Shown piece by piece: positions 31,527-40,927 of a stretch of 64,000 nt of DNA; positions within the stretch are counted from its first letter, which is position 1, and each line of letters opens with the position of its first letter. Position numbers and translations under genes: made by a program. The notes below the pieces were generated by a model. The model did no database searches, was not told where the DNA came from, and saw only the letters and a list, made by a program, of their open reading frames with translations. The DNA comes from Streptomyces echinoruber (GTDB lineage: Bacteria > Actinomycetota > Actinomycetes > Streptomycetales > Streptomycetaceae), in the NCBI RefSeq assembly GCF_014651135.1, contig NZ_BMWH01000007.1:160116-224115 (forward strand), written 5' to 3'.

Positions 31527-32680
31527 AGCAGCACCGCCCCGGTCAGCAGGGACACCAGAACCGCCAGGACGAACGTGGCGGGCGCGAAGCGCAGGGCGAA
31601 GCCGCGGCCGAAGGTGCCGGCCTGCATCGCGAACAGCTTGAGGTCGATCATCGGGCCCACGACGAGGAACGCCAGCCGCGCCGTGAGCGAGAACTGGGAC
31701 AGCGACGCCGCCACGAACGCGTCCGCCTCCGAGCAGATCGACAGCACCACGGCGAGGACGGCCAGGGCGAGGACGGCGAGGAACGGATGGGCGGCCGCCC
31801 GCTCCAGCCAGCTCGCCGGCGCGACCGCCTTCAGCGTCGCCGCCGCCATGGCGCCCAGTACCAGGAAACCGCCGGCGTGCATCACGTCGTGCCGTACCGA
31901 GCCCCAGAAGGCGGCCCCCTTTCCCTCGCCGTGGTGGACGGCGCGGTCCGCGGGGCGCAGCCAGTCGGGGCGGCCCAGCCGCTGCCACAGCCAGCCCATC
32001 GCGCACGCCACCAGCAGGCTCGCCACCAGCCGGGCCACGACCATCCGCGGGTCGCGGGGGAAGGCGACCGCCGTGGCCGTGAGCACGATCGGGTTGATGG
32101 CGGGCGCCGAGAGGAGGAAGGCCAGGGCCGCGGCGGGCGTCACGCCCCGGCGGACCAGGGCGCCGGCCACCGGGACCGACGCGCACTCGCAGCCGGGCAG
32201 GACAGCCCCCGCCGCGCCGGCGACCGGGACCGCCAGCGCGGGGTGGCGGGGCAGGGCGCGCGCGAAGAACGACGGCGGCACGAACACGGCGATCGCCGCC
32301 GACAGCAGCACGCCCAGCACCAGGAACGGCAGCGCCTGCACCACCACCGCCGTGAACACCGTCATCCAGGTCTGCATCACCGGCGCGCCCAGTGCCCGGC
32401 GGAGCGGGCCCTGGGCGACGACGGCCAGCAGGAGCACCACCGTGAGGAGGAGAGAGGAGGTGAGCGGGGCCCGCTGCTCCGGGTCGGGTGGCTCGGACGC
32501 GGAGGAAGGCGGCGCGGGCGCCGGAGGTACGGGCGCCGGAGGTACGGGCGACTGAGGTACGGACGCCGGAGGTACGGACGACTGGGGTACGGGCGCGGGC
32601 GGTGCGGACGTCGGAGGTGCGGAGGCGGGCGGCGCGGTGCCGTCGGCCCGCTCCGGCGGGGCTGTGTGGGCGGTGGACAC
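31523..32680 (-). CDS. DUF318/ArsP-type permease
   Basis: The protein has 385 residues and starts with GTG. Residues 1-75 are a Pro/Ala/Ser-rich tail with VPP/APP repeats. Then come eight or so membrane helices; the segment AAGAVLPGCECASVPVAGAL is the conserved cysteine-containing loop of the YraQ/ArsP permease family, mirrored by the second-half SICSEADAFVAASL. Such permeases export arsenic compounds or move other small substrates; here the coupled partner and its His-rich loop suggest a metal. The start is uncertain because the repetitive tail gives several alternatives. Confidence 0.82.
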   Translation of the reverse strand: MSTAHTAPPERADGTAPPASAPPTSAPPAPVPQSSVPPASVPQSPVPPAPVPPAPAPPSSASEPPDPEQRAPLTSSLLLTVVLLLAVVAQGPLRRALGAPVMQTWMTVFTAVVVQALPFLVLGVLLSAAIAVFVPPSFFARALPRHPALAVPVAGAAGAVLPGCECASVPVAGALVRRGVTPAAALAFLLSAPAINPIVLTATAVAFPRDPRMVVARLVASLLVACAMGWLWQRLGRPDWLRPADRAVHHGEGKGAAFWGSVRHDVMHAGGFLVLGAMAAATLKAVAPASWLERAAAHPFLAVLALAVLAVVLSICSEADAFVAASLSQFSLTARLAFLVVGPMIDLKLFAMQAGTFGRGFALRFAPATFVLAVLVSLLTGAVLL

Positions 32681-32689
32681 GGTGCGGTA

Positions 32690-32800
32690 CCTCCGGTGCG
32701 GCAGGGCGCTGGCTTCCCTCCCCTCCCCTACGGGCGGCCGGGTCCCGGTGTTCAGCCGGGGTGCCGTCCGGGGCGCGGGCGGCGGGAACCGGTCGTCGGC
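32690..32800 (-). promoter_or_regulatory. Possible cobalamin-type riboswitch leader
   Basis: The minus-strand leader of the permease operon reads CGGCTGAACACCGGGACCCGG, then a G-rich stretch, then GGGAAGCCAGCGCCCTGCCG. The last segment resembles the B12 box (AGCCAGGAGACCTGCC) in 12 or so positions, and the first resembles the GGTG-AAT-CCGGGAC core. CCGG tracts at both ends could close the outer stem. Several invariant positions differ, so this is a tentative call. Confidence 0.35.
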
Positions 32801-32877
32801 GGTGTGATGTCCTTCAGCACGTGGGGAGCGTTCCGTATCAGAGCGGGCCGGGCGGGCCGGGCGGCGGCGTGTCGCAC

Positions 32878-34896
32878 ATGATCGTGTGCGGCGACGACGG
32901 GCTCGCGCACCGGCTGGCGGCCGAACTGCGCGGCGTGTACGGGGAGCAGGTGACGCTCGTCGTGCCGCCGGCGCAGCGCTCGGTGCGACCGCCGGTCGTC
33001 GGACGCGCCCGGGCGGCGTCCGCGGCGCTGCTGGACCGGATGGTCGGCGTCGCCGTGAACCGCGGCGGCGGCAGCGCCGGGAACGGGGGCGGCGGCAACG
33101 GCGCCTCGCTCTCCGGCGCCGACCGGGTGGTGGAGGCCGCCGAGGCCACCGAGGCCGTGCTCGCCGAGGCGGGGGTGCAGCGGGCCGCCGCGCTGGCGCT
33201 GGTGTACGAGGACGACGAGACCAACATCCGCGCCGCCCTCACCGCCCGCCGCCTCAACCCGCGGCTGCGGCTGGTGCTGCGGCTGTACAACCGCCGGCTC
33301 GGCCAGCACATCGAGGCCCTCCTCGACCAGGCCGCCGCGCTGGCCACCGGTGACACCGACGCGGCCGCCGACGCCGTGGACAACTCGGTCACCGTGCTGT
33401 CCGACGCCGACACCGCCGCGCCCGCGCTGGCCGCCACCGCCGTCGCCGGCACCAGCAAGGTCGTGCAGACCGACGGGCTGCTGCTGCGCGCGGTGGAACG
33501 GCCGCCGCCCGCGCCCGGCGAGGTCGCCGACCCCGGGCTGTGCACACTGGCGCTGCTGTCGGCGACCAGCTCCGACCCGGCCGGCGCGGACGGGTCGGAG
33601 GGCAGCGGGGAGCACGGGCCGCGGCTGCTGCCCGACGAGGCGGCGATCCGTTCCGCCACCGGGCGCGGCACGGTCGTGCTGGAGCAGGTGTCGTACAGCG
33701 CCGGGGTGTCGGGCGGGACCGGGCGCGGGACCGTCGCGGGTGCGCTGCCGTTCGCGTCGCTGTTCTCGCCGCGGCTGCGGTGGTCGCTGGCCGGGCTGGT
33801 GGGGTGCGTGCTCGCGCTCGCGGTCGCGCTGTGTCTGGTGACAGGGATGCATCCGCTGCGGGCGCTGTACCTGACGCTGCTGGACCTGTTCGCCATCGAC
33901 GATCCCGCCCTGGGCGCCTCCACCGGACGGCAGGTGCTCCAACTGCTGTCCGGGCTGGTCGGGTTGCTGCTCCTGCCGGTGCTGCTGGCGGCGGTGCTGG
34001 AGGCGCTCGGCACGTTCCGGTCGGTGTCGGCGCTGCGCAAGCCGCCGCGCGGGCTGAGCGGGCACGTGGTGCTGCTGGGGCTGGGCAAGATCGGTACGCG
34101 GGTGCTGACGCGGCTGCGGGAGCTGGGGATCCCGGTGGTGTGCGTCGAGGCCGGCCCCGAGGCGCGGGGGCTGGCCACGGCGCGGCGGCTGCGAGTGCCG
34201 GTGGTGCTGGGGGACGTGACGCAGGAGGGCGTGCTCGAGGCGGCCAAGATCCACCGCGCGCACGCGCTGCTCGCCGTGACCAGCTCGGACACGACGAACC
34301 TGGAGGCCGTGCTGTACGCGCGGAGCGTGCGGCCCGACCTGCGGGTGGTGCTGCGGCTGTACGACGACGACTTCGCGACCGCGGTGTACCGGACGCTGCG
34401 GGCGGCGCATCCGCAGGCGCTGACCCGGAGCCGGAGCGTGTCCCATCTCGCGGCTCCCGCGTTCGCCGGGGCGATGTTCGGACGGCAGATCCTCGGGGCG
34501 ATTCCCGTGGAGCGGCGGGTGCTGCTGTTCGCGGCCGTGCGGGTGGGCGGGCTGCCGCAGCTCGAGGGGAAGACGGTCGGTGAGGCCTTCCGGGCGGGGG
34601 CCTGGCGGGTGCTGGCGTTGGACACGGCCGGGACGGGGGCGAGTTCGGGAACGGCGTCGGGGGCGGCGAGGGCCGGGGGCGGGACCGGGAGCAGGGTCGG
34701 TGCCGGCGCCGGGACCGGGGCTGCGGGGGCGCGTCGGGAGCAGGTGGAGGGGGGCGTCGGGGCGGACTCGCGGTTGCCGTCCGGGCTGCTGTGGGATCTA
34801 CCGGACACGTATGTGCTGCGGGCGGAGGACCGGGTGGTGCTGGCGGCCACGCGGCGGGGGCTGGCGGAGTTGCTGGGGCGGCGGACGCGGGCGTAG
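32878..34896 (+). CDS. TrkA-N/RCK potassium channel-associated protein
   Basis: The protein has 672 residues from the ATG at 32878 (MIVCGDDGLAHRLAAELRGV); a GTG at 32821 would add 19. There are two NAD-binding RCK-type halves: the first at 1-170 and the second after residue 390 (VVLLGLGKIGTRVLTRLREL, with GLGKIG as the Rossmann loop). Between them are two membrane helices (WSLAGLVGCVLALAVALCLV and LLSGLVGLLLLPVLLAAVLE) flanking a segment without a classical TVGYGD filter (LYLTLLDLFAIDDPAL). It probably senses nucleotide and gates or regulates K+ flux. A Gly/Ala-rich insert near residue 590 is low complexity. Confidence 0.82.
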   Translation: MIVCGDDGLAHRLAAELRGVYGEQVTLVVPPAQRSVRPPVVGRARAASAALLDRMVGVAVNRGGGSAGNGGGGNGASLSGADRVVEAAEATEAVLAEAGVQRAAALALVYEDDETNIRAALTARRLNPRLRLVLRLYNRRLGQHIEALLDQAAALATGDTDAAADAVDNSVTVLSDADTAAPALAATAVAGTSKVVQTDGLLLRAVERPPPAPGEVADPGLCTLALLSATSSDPAGADGSEGSGEHGPRLLPDEAAIRSATGRGTVVLEQVSYSAGVSGGTGRGTVAGALPFASLFSPRLRWSLAGLVGCVLALAVALCLVTGMHPLRALYLTLLDLFAIDDPALGASTGRQVLQLLSGLVGLLLLPVLLAAVLEALGTFRSVSALRKPPRGLSGHVVLLGLGKIGTRVLTRLRELGIPVVCVEAGPEARGLATARRLRVPVVLGDVTQEGVLEAAKIHRAHALLAVTSSDTTNLEAVLYARSVRPDLRVVLRLYDDDFATAVYRTLRAAHPQALTRSRSVSHLAAPAFAGAMFGRQILGAIPVERRVLLFAAVRVGGLPQLEGKTVGEAFRAGAWRVLALDTAGTGASSGTASGAARAGGGTGSRVGAGAGTGAAGARREQVEGGVGADSRLPSGLLWDLPDTYVLRAEDRVVLAATRRGLAELLGRRTRA

Positions 34897-35010
34897 GCCT
34901 GCCGGCCGTCTGCCCGGCGGGGTGGGTTTCCTTGCCGCGCCTGGCAAGGCGACTGGCAAGTGGGCGTGGGCTGCGGCCCGGGGGGTGGGGCGCGCAGCCC
35001 GGCGCTGACG

Positions 35011-35109
35011 GGGTGCCTCCCCCAAGCTCTTCGAGCAGGGGGCACCCCCAGCGCCCACCCGTGCCGCCCTGGGGGTGCCCCCAGGCCGTTCAGGCACTGG
35101 GGGAGGCAC
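35011..35109. terminator. Two adjacent hairpins after the TrkA-like gene
   Basis: The first hairpin pairs GGTGCCTCCCCC (35012) with GGGGGCACCCC (ending 35048) around a CTTCGAG loop. The second pairs GTGCC...CCTGGGGG with CCCCCAGG and again CACTGGGGGAGGCAC (ending 35109). Very similar hairpins recur between genes in many Streptomyces genomes. They lie between convergent genes and probably stop transcription from both sides. Confidence 0.6.
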
Positions 35110-35194
35110 GAATGCCCGCGGATTACTCGCGCTCTCCGCGCCCGCGTCCCGCCCGCACCCCACCCCGCGTCACGTGCCGCCCGCAGCCCCCGCG

Positions 35195-37060
35195 TTACGC
35201 GTGCTGGCGGTGCGACGGATTTGCGGCGGCTTCCAAGTGCCGTGCGGCGAAGTCCAGTTCCAGGCGGACCTGTTTGATCCGTTCGTCGACGACCAGGGAG
35301 CCGTGGCCGGCGTCATAGCGGTAGACCTCGTGGACGGCGCCGCGGGATTCGAGGCGCTTGACGTAGTTCTCGATCTGGCGGATGGGGCAGCGGGGGTCGT
35401 TGACGCCGGCGGAGATGAAGACGGGGGCCTTGACCTGGTCGACGTAGGTCAGCGGGGAGGATGCCTCGAAGCGTTCGGGGACCTCCTCCGGGGTGCCGCC
35501 CAGCAGCGTGCGGTCCATGGCCTTCAGGGCCTCCATCTCGTCGTGGTAGGCCGTGACGTAGTCGGCGACGGGGACGGCGGCGATGCCGAGGGTCCAGGCG
35601 TCGGGCTGGGTGCCGAGGCCGAGGAGGGTGAGGTAGCCGCCCCAGGAGCCGCCGGTGAGGATCAGACGGTCGGGGTCGGCGAGGCCGGAGGCGATCGCCC
35701 ACTCCCGCACCGCCGCGATGTCCTCCAGCTCGATCAGGCCCACGCGGTGCTTCAGGGCGTCCGTCCAGGCGCGGCCGTAGCCGGTGGAGCCGCGGTAGTT
35801 GACGCGGATCACCGCGTAGCCGTGGTCGACCCAGGCGGCCGGGGCGGCGGCGAAGGCGTCGCTGTCGTGCCAGGTGGGGCCGCCGTGGATGTCGAAGACC
35901 GTCGGGAACGGGCCCGTGGCGCCGGCGGGCTTCTGGACCAGGGCGTGGATGCGGCCGCCGGGGCCGTCCACCCACACGTCCTCCACGGGGACGGAGCCGG
36001 GGCACTTCAGGCCCGGCGGGTCCAGGACGACCCGGCCGGAGGTGGAGCGGACCGCCGGGGGGACGGCGGCCGACGACCACAGGTACTCGACGGTGCCGTC
36101 GGGGCGGGCCGTGGCCGCGGACACCGTGCCGCGCGGGGTGGGGATCTCCACCAGCTTGCGGCGGGCCAGGTCGTAGCGGAACAGTTCGCTGCGGGCCTCG
36201 AAGCCGTGGACGACGAGCAGGGCGGAGCCGTCCGGGTACCACTCGGCGCTGACGTCGCCGGGCAGTTCGAGGGCCAGGTCGATCTCCTCGCCGGTCGCCA
36301 CGTCCCACACCATGGGCTCCCACCGGCCGCGCCGCTGGTGGCCCACCAGCAGCCGCGTGTCCCCGGCGACCGGGGCGAAGCCCAGTACCTCCAGGCCGAG
36401 TTCCCGCGTGCCGCCCTTGGTGTCGTCCAGTTCGGCGACCGGTGTGCCGTCGGGGCGCAGGACGCGCACGGCCGAGTGCATGGCGTCGCCGTGCTCGGTG
36501 TGCTCGATGGCGATGAGCGTGCCGTCGTGGGAAAGGTCGCCGACGCCGGCCGACTCGCGGTGGCGGTAGATCTCCACGGGGGCCTCGCCGGTGCGGGCGA
36601 GGTGGATGGTCGTACCGTCCTCGTCGGTGGAGCGGCCCACGACGGCGGTGCGGCCGTCGCGGCCGAGGGCGAGGCCCGCCGGGTAGGAGGGGTCCAGGCC
36701 GGGCACGGCGATCTCGTCCTCGCCGCCGTGGAAGTGCTGGCGGCGCCAGACGCCGAACTCGTCGCCGTCCTTGTCGTCGAACCACCAGATCCACTCGCCG
36801 TCCGGGGACAGCACGCCGTCCGTCGTGCCGTTCGGCCGGCTGGTCACCTGGCGTTGCTCGCCCGTGGCGCGGTCCCAGGCGTACAGCTCGTACGTCCCCG
36901 TCGCGTTGGACACGAACAGGGCCCTGTCCGGTGCGTCCTCCGCCCACTCCGGCAGGGACACCCGGGGCGCCCGGAAGCGCTTCTCCCAGTCCGGCATCTC
37001 CCCGTCACGCTGCTGTCCGACCCGCTGGTCCCGCGCACTCGACCCGTTGCTCTCAGTCAT
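35195..37060 (-). CDS. S9-family serine peptidase (prolyl oligopeptidase type)
   Basis: The protein has 621 residues. The N-terminal 370 residues form a WD40-like beta-propeller (repeated DGxL/W-x-W motifs such as LSPDGEWIWWFDDKDGDEFG). The C-terminal alpha/beta hydrolase has the nucleophile Ser in LTGGSWGGYLTLL, the Asp in SAGVNDPRCPIRQIE and the His in YDAGHGSLVV. There is no signal peptide, so it is likely cytoplasmic and degrades short peptides. The length is normal for acylaminoacyl-peptidase-like members. It is transcribed away from SURF1 with about 70 bases between the starts. Confidence 0.9.
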   Translation of the reverse strand: MTESNGSSARDQRVGQQRDGEMPDWEKRFRAPRVSLPEWAEDAPDRALFVSNATGTYELYAWDRATGEQRQVTSRPNGTTDGVLSPDGEWIWWFDDKDGDEFGVWRRQHFHGGEDEIAVPGLDPSYPAGLALGRDGRTAVVGRSTDEDGTTIHLARTGEAPVEIYRHRESAGVGDLSHDGTLIAIEHTEHGDAMHSAVRVLRPDGTPVAELDDTKGGTRELGLEVLGFAPVAGDTRLLVGHQRRGRWEPMVWDVATGEEIDLALELPGDVSAEWYPDGSALLVVHGFEARSELFRYDLARRKLVEIPTPRGTVSAATARPDGTVEYLWSSAAVPPAVRSTSGRVVLDPPGLKCPGSVPVEDVWVDGPGGRIHALVQKPAGATGPFPTVFDIHGGPTWHDSDAFAAAPAAWVDHGYAVIRVNYRGSTGYGRAWTDALKHRVGLIELEDIAAVREWAIASGLADPDRLILTGGSWGGYLTLLGLGTQPDAWTLGIAAVPVADYVTAYHDEMEALKAMDRTLLGGTPEEVPERFEASSPLTYVDQVKAPVFISAGVNDPRCPIRQIENYVKRLESRGAVHEVYRYDAGHGSLVVDERIKQVRLELDFAARHLEAAANPSHRQHA

Positions 37061-37129
37061 GGCCCCATACTGCCCGCACCCGCCGACAATTCGCCGGGGA
37101 GGTTCCCGGCCTGTGGATAACTTCCCACC

Positions 37130-38152
37130 ATGTCCTCACCCCGCCCCCGCCGGCACCCGCCCCGCCGGCCGGCGGACCCCGCGGCCCGGCCGCCCCCGTC
37201 TCCCCGTACCGTGGAAGGCGTGTACCGGTTTCTGCTGACCCCCCGCTGGTGGGCGATCAACCTGCTCGCGCTGCTCGCCCTCCCCTTCTGCGTGTACATG
37301 GGCTCCTGGCAGCTGGGCCGGTTCGAGGACCGGGTGCACGAGCACCGGAGCGCGCACGCGCGGGCCGCCGCGGACCGGCGCCAGGCCCCGCGGCCGCTCG
37401 CCGAGCTGCTGCCGGTGACGCAGCGGACCGCCGGCAAGCGGGTCACCGCGACCGGGCAGTACGGCCGGCAGCTCCTCGTGCCCGACCGGGAGCTGGACGG
37501 CAGGCGCGGCTTCTACGTGCTGACGCTGCTGCGCACCGACTCCGGCAGGGCGCTGCCGGTCGTGCGGGGCTGGCTGCCGGGGAACCCCGGGGACGGGGGC
37601 GCCGCGAAGGCGCCGGCGCCGCCGCACGGGCGGGTCACCGTCACCGGGGCGCTGCAGGCGTCCGAGACGCCCGGGGACAACGGCGTCAGCGCCCGCGGGG
37701 GCCTGCCGTCCGGGCAGGTGGCCGCCATCAGCGCGGCCTCCCTCGTCAACCTCGTGCCCTACCGCCTGTACGACGCGTGGGTCACGCTCGAGAAGGCCGA
37801 CGCCGGCATGAGGACCGTGCCGCCGACGGCCCCCGGGAACACCGGGCTGGACCTGAAGGCGTTCCAGAACCTCGGCTACACCGGCGAGTGGTTCGTCTTC
37901 GCCGGGTTCGTGGTGTTCATGTGGTTCCGCCTGGTGCGACGGGAGGCCGAGTTCCGGCGGGACGCGGAGCTGGGGCTGGTGGCCGGGGAGGCCACGGCCG
38001 CGCAGACGCCCGCCGGGAGCGCGCGGCCCGCCGAAAGCACCCGGCCCGTCGGAAGCGCGGAATCCTCCGGAAGCGCGGAATCCTCCGAGAGCCCGGACTC
38101 CTCCGGGAGCGCGCGGTCCGTCGGCACCGAGGTGCAGGGCGTCGGCAAGTAG
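37130..38152 (+). CDS. SURF1 family cytochrome oxidase assembly protein
   Basis: The protein has 340 residues from the ATG at 37130; a GTG at 37220 (VYRFLLTPRWWAINLLALLA) is an equally plausible start because that is where homology begins and GGAAGG precedes it. Two membrane helices enclose an external domain: WWAINLLALLALPFCVYMGS at the start and YTGEWFVFAGFVVFMWFRLV near residue 265. The motifs GSWQLGRF, VRGWLPG and NLGYTGEWF(V)F are SURF1 signatures. It assists insertion of haem a into the aa3 oxidase. The C-terminal 70 residues are a Ser/Glu/Ala repeat (SAESSGSAESSESPDSSGSA). Confidence 0.86.
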   Translation: MSSPRPRRHPPRRPADPAARPPPSPRTVEGVYRFLLTPRWWAINLLALLALPFCVYMGSWQLGRFEDRVHEHRSAHARAAADRRQAPRPLAELLPVTQRTAGKRVTATGQYGRQLLVPDRELDGRRGFYVLTLLRTDSGRALPVVRGWLPGNPGDGGAAKAPAPPHGRVTVTGALQASETPGDNGVSARGGLPSGQVAAISAASLVNLVPYRLYDAWVTLEKADAGMRTVPPTAPGNTGLDLKAFQNLGYTGEWFVFAGFVVFMWFRLVRREAEFRRDAELGLVAGEATAAQTPAGSARPAESTRPVGSAESSGSAESSESPDSSGSARSVGTEVQGVGK

Positions 38153-38256
38153 CGAGCGCTCCGGACTCCAGGGCCCGGGGAGGGGCCCCGGGCCTGCGCC
38201 CGCCTACGGCCTACGACCCCGCTGCCCACGCCCCGGCTGCCCTACGACCCGGCTGC

Positions 38257-39711
38257 CTACGACCCCGCCAGCACCCCCGTCCAGTACACCGTTCCGGCGC
38301 ACGCGTTCGGCACGGTGGCCGAGGTGCTCGGGGAGCCGCCCTCGGCCGCGTAGGTGACGAGGACGCTGCCGTCGGCGGTGCCGCCCTCGGTGAGGAGCTG
38401 GGTTGTGGCGCCGGTCTCGCCGGTGGTGGCCGTGGCGCCCTCGGTGGCGCCGGTGCTGGGCGTCGGCTCGGGGGTGGAGCCGCCCGTCCCGGAGCCGCCG
38501 TCCCCGGAGTCGCCGCCCGTGCCGGAACCGCCTCCCGTGCCGGAGCCGCCGCCCGTGGTGGGGCAGGTCTCGGAGGGCACGAAGGCGAACTTCACCTCGT
38601 AGGCCGCGCCGGGCGCCAGGACGAGCTGTGGGACGTAGAGGGAGGGGTCGGGCAGGGAGGCGGCCGCGTCACCGGAGGTGTGGGTGACGACGGTGATCTT
38701 CGCCTGGTCGGCGGCTCCCTGGGCGATCGCGCCCACCGCGCCGGGGCCGCCGACGGTGCAGCCGGCGGAGGAGGTGTTCGTCACCCGGAAGGTGCCGTAG
38801 ACGACGCCGGAGGAGTCGGGGCCGCCGACGGCGGCGGTGGCGGAGCCGAGCTGGGCGGCGGTGCAGGCGCTGGTGGAGGCGCCGGTGCCGGAGGACTGGC
38901 CGCTGCTCGCGCCGCCGGCGGCGGTGGAGCCCTTGCCCTTGCCGCCGTTCTTGGTGCCGCCCTTGCCCTTGCCGGGGGTCTTTCCGGGGGCGCCGCCGGT
39001 GGCCGACTCGCCTCCGCCGGGGTTCTTGCCCCGGTCGTCGCCGCCCTTGGCCTGGGATGCCTGCCCGGCGATGGAGGGGTTGGCGTCGGAGCCGGTGGAG
39101 TGGGAGACGTGGACGAGGGCCGGGACGGCGGTGCCGATGAAGAGGGCGGCGGCCGCCATGCCGACGGCGGCCTGCCGCTTGCGCGCCCGGCGGGCCGGGA
39201 CCGCGCGCCGCAGGTAATCCAGCGTGCCGTCGCGCGGTTCGAGGTCGTCGACCGCCTGGTGCAGCAGCCTGCGCAGTGCCAGCTCGTCCGATTCGAGCCC
39301 GTCGGCGGGGCCCTGGTCGTCGGGGCCGTGGTTCACAGTTCCGTTCCCAGCGTGCGATTGCGTGTGCTCTTGCCCGGTGTACGACTCCCCGTGCGCCTGC
39401 CGTCGGCCGGTGGGTTCCCCTACCCCCGGCCCGTCGGCGGGCTCCCCCGGCGCCGGTCGCTCGGCCGCCGGGTCCTCCGACGCCGGCTGCTCGGCCGCCG
39501 GATCCTCCGACGCCGGCTGCTCGGCCGCCGGCTGCTCGGCCTCCGGCTCCTCCGTCGCCGGCCGTGCGGGCCCCGGCTCCCCCGGCTCCCCCGGTTTCTC
39601 CGGCTTCCCCAGCTTCCCCGGCTCGCGCCACTCGTACGGCTCGTGGCGTTCGTGGCGCTCGGCGCCCGCTTCCTCGGCCGGTCCGCCGGCCGGCCTGCCG
39701 TTCTCGCTCAT
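38257..39711 (-). CDS. Membrane-anchored protein coupled to the sigma factor gene
   Basis: The protein has 484 residues and starts at an ATG overlapping the sigma factor stop (ATGA). The first 130 residues are Glu/Pro/Ala-rich with near-identical repeats (AAEQPASEDPAAEQPASEDP). Residues about 140-160 (ALRRLLHQAVDDLEPRDGTL) resemble the cytoplasmic segment of Streptomyces sigma-linked membrane proteins. One membrane helix follows (QAAVGMAAAALFIGTAVPAL), then a Gly/Lys/Ser linker and an extracytoplasmic beta-rich domain (VVYGTFRVTNTSSAGCTVGG ... LVLAPGAAYEVKFAF), DUF4232-like, with a second Gly/Ser/Thr-rich loop. Coupling suggests it controls the sigma factor, but no zinc anti-sigma motif (HxxxCxxC) is present. 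Confidence 0.7.
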   Translation of the reverse strand: MSENGRPAGGPAEEAGAERHERHEPYEWREPGKLGKPEKPGEPGEPGPARPATEEPEAEQPAAEQPASEDPAAEQPASEDPAAERPAPGEPADGPGVGEPTGRRQAHGESYTGQEHTQSHAGNGTVNHGPDDQGPADGLESDELALRRLLHQAVDDLEPRDGTLDYLRRAVPARRARKRQAAVGMAAAALFIGTAVPALVHVSHSTGSDANPSIAGQASQAKGGDDRGKNPGGGESATGGAPGKTPGKGKGGTKNGGKGKGSTAAGGASSGQSSGTGASTSACTAAQLGSATAAVGGPDSSGVVYGTFRVTNTSSAGCTVGGPGAVGAIAQGAADQAKITVVTHTSGDAAASLPDPSLYVPQLVLAPGAAYEVKFAFVPSETCPTTGGGSGTGGGSGTGGDSGDGGSGTGGSTPEPTPSTGATEGATATTGETGATTQLLTEGGTADGSVLVTYAAEGGSPSTSATVPNACAGTVYWTGVLAGS

Positions 39712-40397
39712 GCCGGCGTCCCCATGGCGACCCGGAGGGCGGCGATGCCGCGGGAGCCGTACGCCTTGACCGAGCCCAGCGATATGCCGAGCGTCTCGGC
39801 GACCTGGGCCTCGGTCATGTCGGCGAAGTAGCGCAGCACGAGGACCTCGCGCTGGCGGCGCTGCAGGCCCTTCATCGCCTGGATGAGGGAGTCGCGCTCC
39901 ATCTGGTCGTAGGCGCCCTCCTCGGCGCTGGCCATGTCCGGCATCGGCTTGGACAGCAGCTTCAGGCCGAGGATGCGGCGGCGCAGCGTGGAGCGGGAGA
40001 GGTTGACGACGGTCTGGCGGAGGTAGGCGAGCGTCTTCTCCGGATCGCGGACCCGTTTGCGCGCCGAGTGGACGCGGATGAAGGCCTCCTGGACGACGTC
40101 CTCGCAGGAGGCGGTGTCGTCGAGGAGGAGGGCGGCCAGTCCCAGCAGGGAGCGGTAGTGCGCCCGGTAGGTCTCGGTGAGGTGGTCGACGGTGGTGCCC
40201 ACGGCCGCGGTCTCGTCGGCGCCGTCGCGCTGTTGCGGGATGCGGGCGGGCCGCGCTGCGGGCATGGGCGCGATCACCGGCATGCCGCCGAGCGCGACGG
40301 GCGTGCGGGAGCGGAGCGCCGGTCGGGGCGGCCGCAGGGCCGTGCCGCGGGTCGCCACGGAAAAGTCGAGTACCTCTGCCACGCCTGTTGGACGCAC
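39708..40397 (-). CDS. SigE-family RNA polymerase sigma factor
   Basis: The protein has 229 residues from the GTG at 40397; an internal ATG at the GGMPVIAPMPAARPARI segment could serve instead, since the first 60 residues are not part of the sigma fold. Region 2 is YRAHYRSLLGLAALLLDDTA then CEDVVQEAFIRVHSARKRV; region 4 is LQRRQREVLVLRYFADMTEA and VAETLGISLGSVKAYGSRGI. It directs polymerase to alternative promoters, probably for an envelope or stress response. The next gene is coupled and membrane-bound, a likely regulator or target. Confidence 0.87.
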   Translation of the reverse strand: MRPTGVAEVLDFSVATRGTALRPPRPALRSRTPVALGGMPVIAPMPAARPARIPQQRDGADETAAVGTTVDHLTETYRAHYRSLLGLAALLLDDTASCEDVVQEAFIRVHSARKRVRDPEKTLAYLRQTVVNLSRSTLRRRILGLKLLSKPMPDMASAEEGAYDQMERDSLIQAMKGLQRRQREVLVLRYFADMTEAQVAETLGISLGSVKAYGSRGIAALRVAMGTPA

Positions 40398-40927
40398 GTC
40401 CCCCCGTGAGGGTTGTACGCCTCGGGGAGGCTGTTGCGGCGCCCTCCGCGGGAGGGTCTCACGCCGGATGGTGCCGCCGACGACGTTCCCGCGTCAGGCG
40501 GCACGAAGGAAAGTGCCAGAAATGCCCTCATGCGTCCCGCTCATCCCCTATGTCAGAAACCACGGGGCGTCCCCACGCCCCGGCCTGCCGTCCCGGCGTC
40601 CCCACGCCCGGTCGGCGTCGCGCCCCGGAAAAACGTCCGCAAAGACGCTCCCCGCCCTCCGCGCGGTTGCGGAGGACGGGGAGGGAAATCATCGGACGCC
40701 GAAGTGACGCGCATCAAGTGGTCCGGACCACTACCCGGCCCCTGTCATACGCCGATCTTACAAATCCCCTGTCTTTCGGCCATGGTGTTTCCGGAAGTAA
40801 CACGTGCCCATGGCATCTATCCCACGTGACATCCCCCACCTCCTCACCACTGGGACGCCACCGGAGCACCACCGGAACACCCTCGGGACACCGCCGGGGC
40901 ACCACCGGGGCACCACCGGAGCCCCGG
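40398..40927. other. Gene-free 530-base gap with palindrome and short repeats
   Basis: I see no supported gene. A perfect 16-base palindrome AGTGGTCCGGACCACT lies at 40717-40732, about 320 bases upstream of the sigma factor start, and could be an operator. At 40845-40925 the segment GGCACCACCGG is repeated about six times with small changes (gcaccaccggaacac, caccgccggggcacc and so on), a simple tandem expansion just after the asd stop codon. No ribosomal or transfer RNA pattern is present. Confidence 0.5.
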
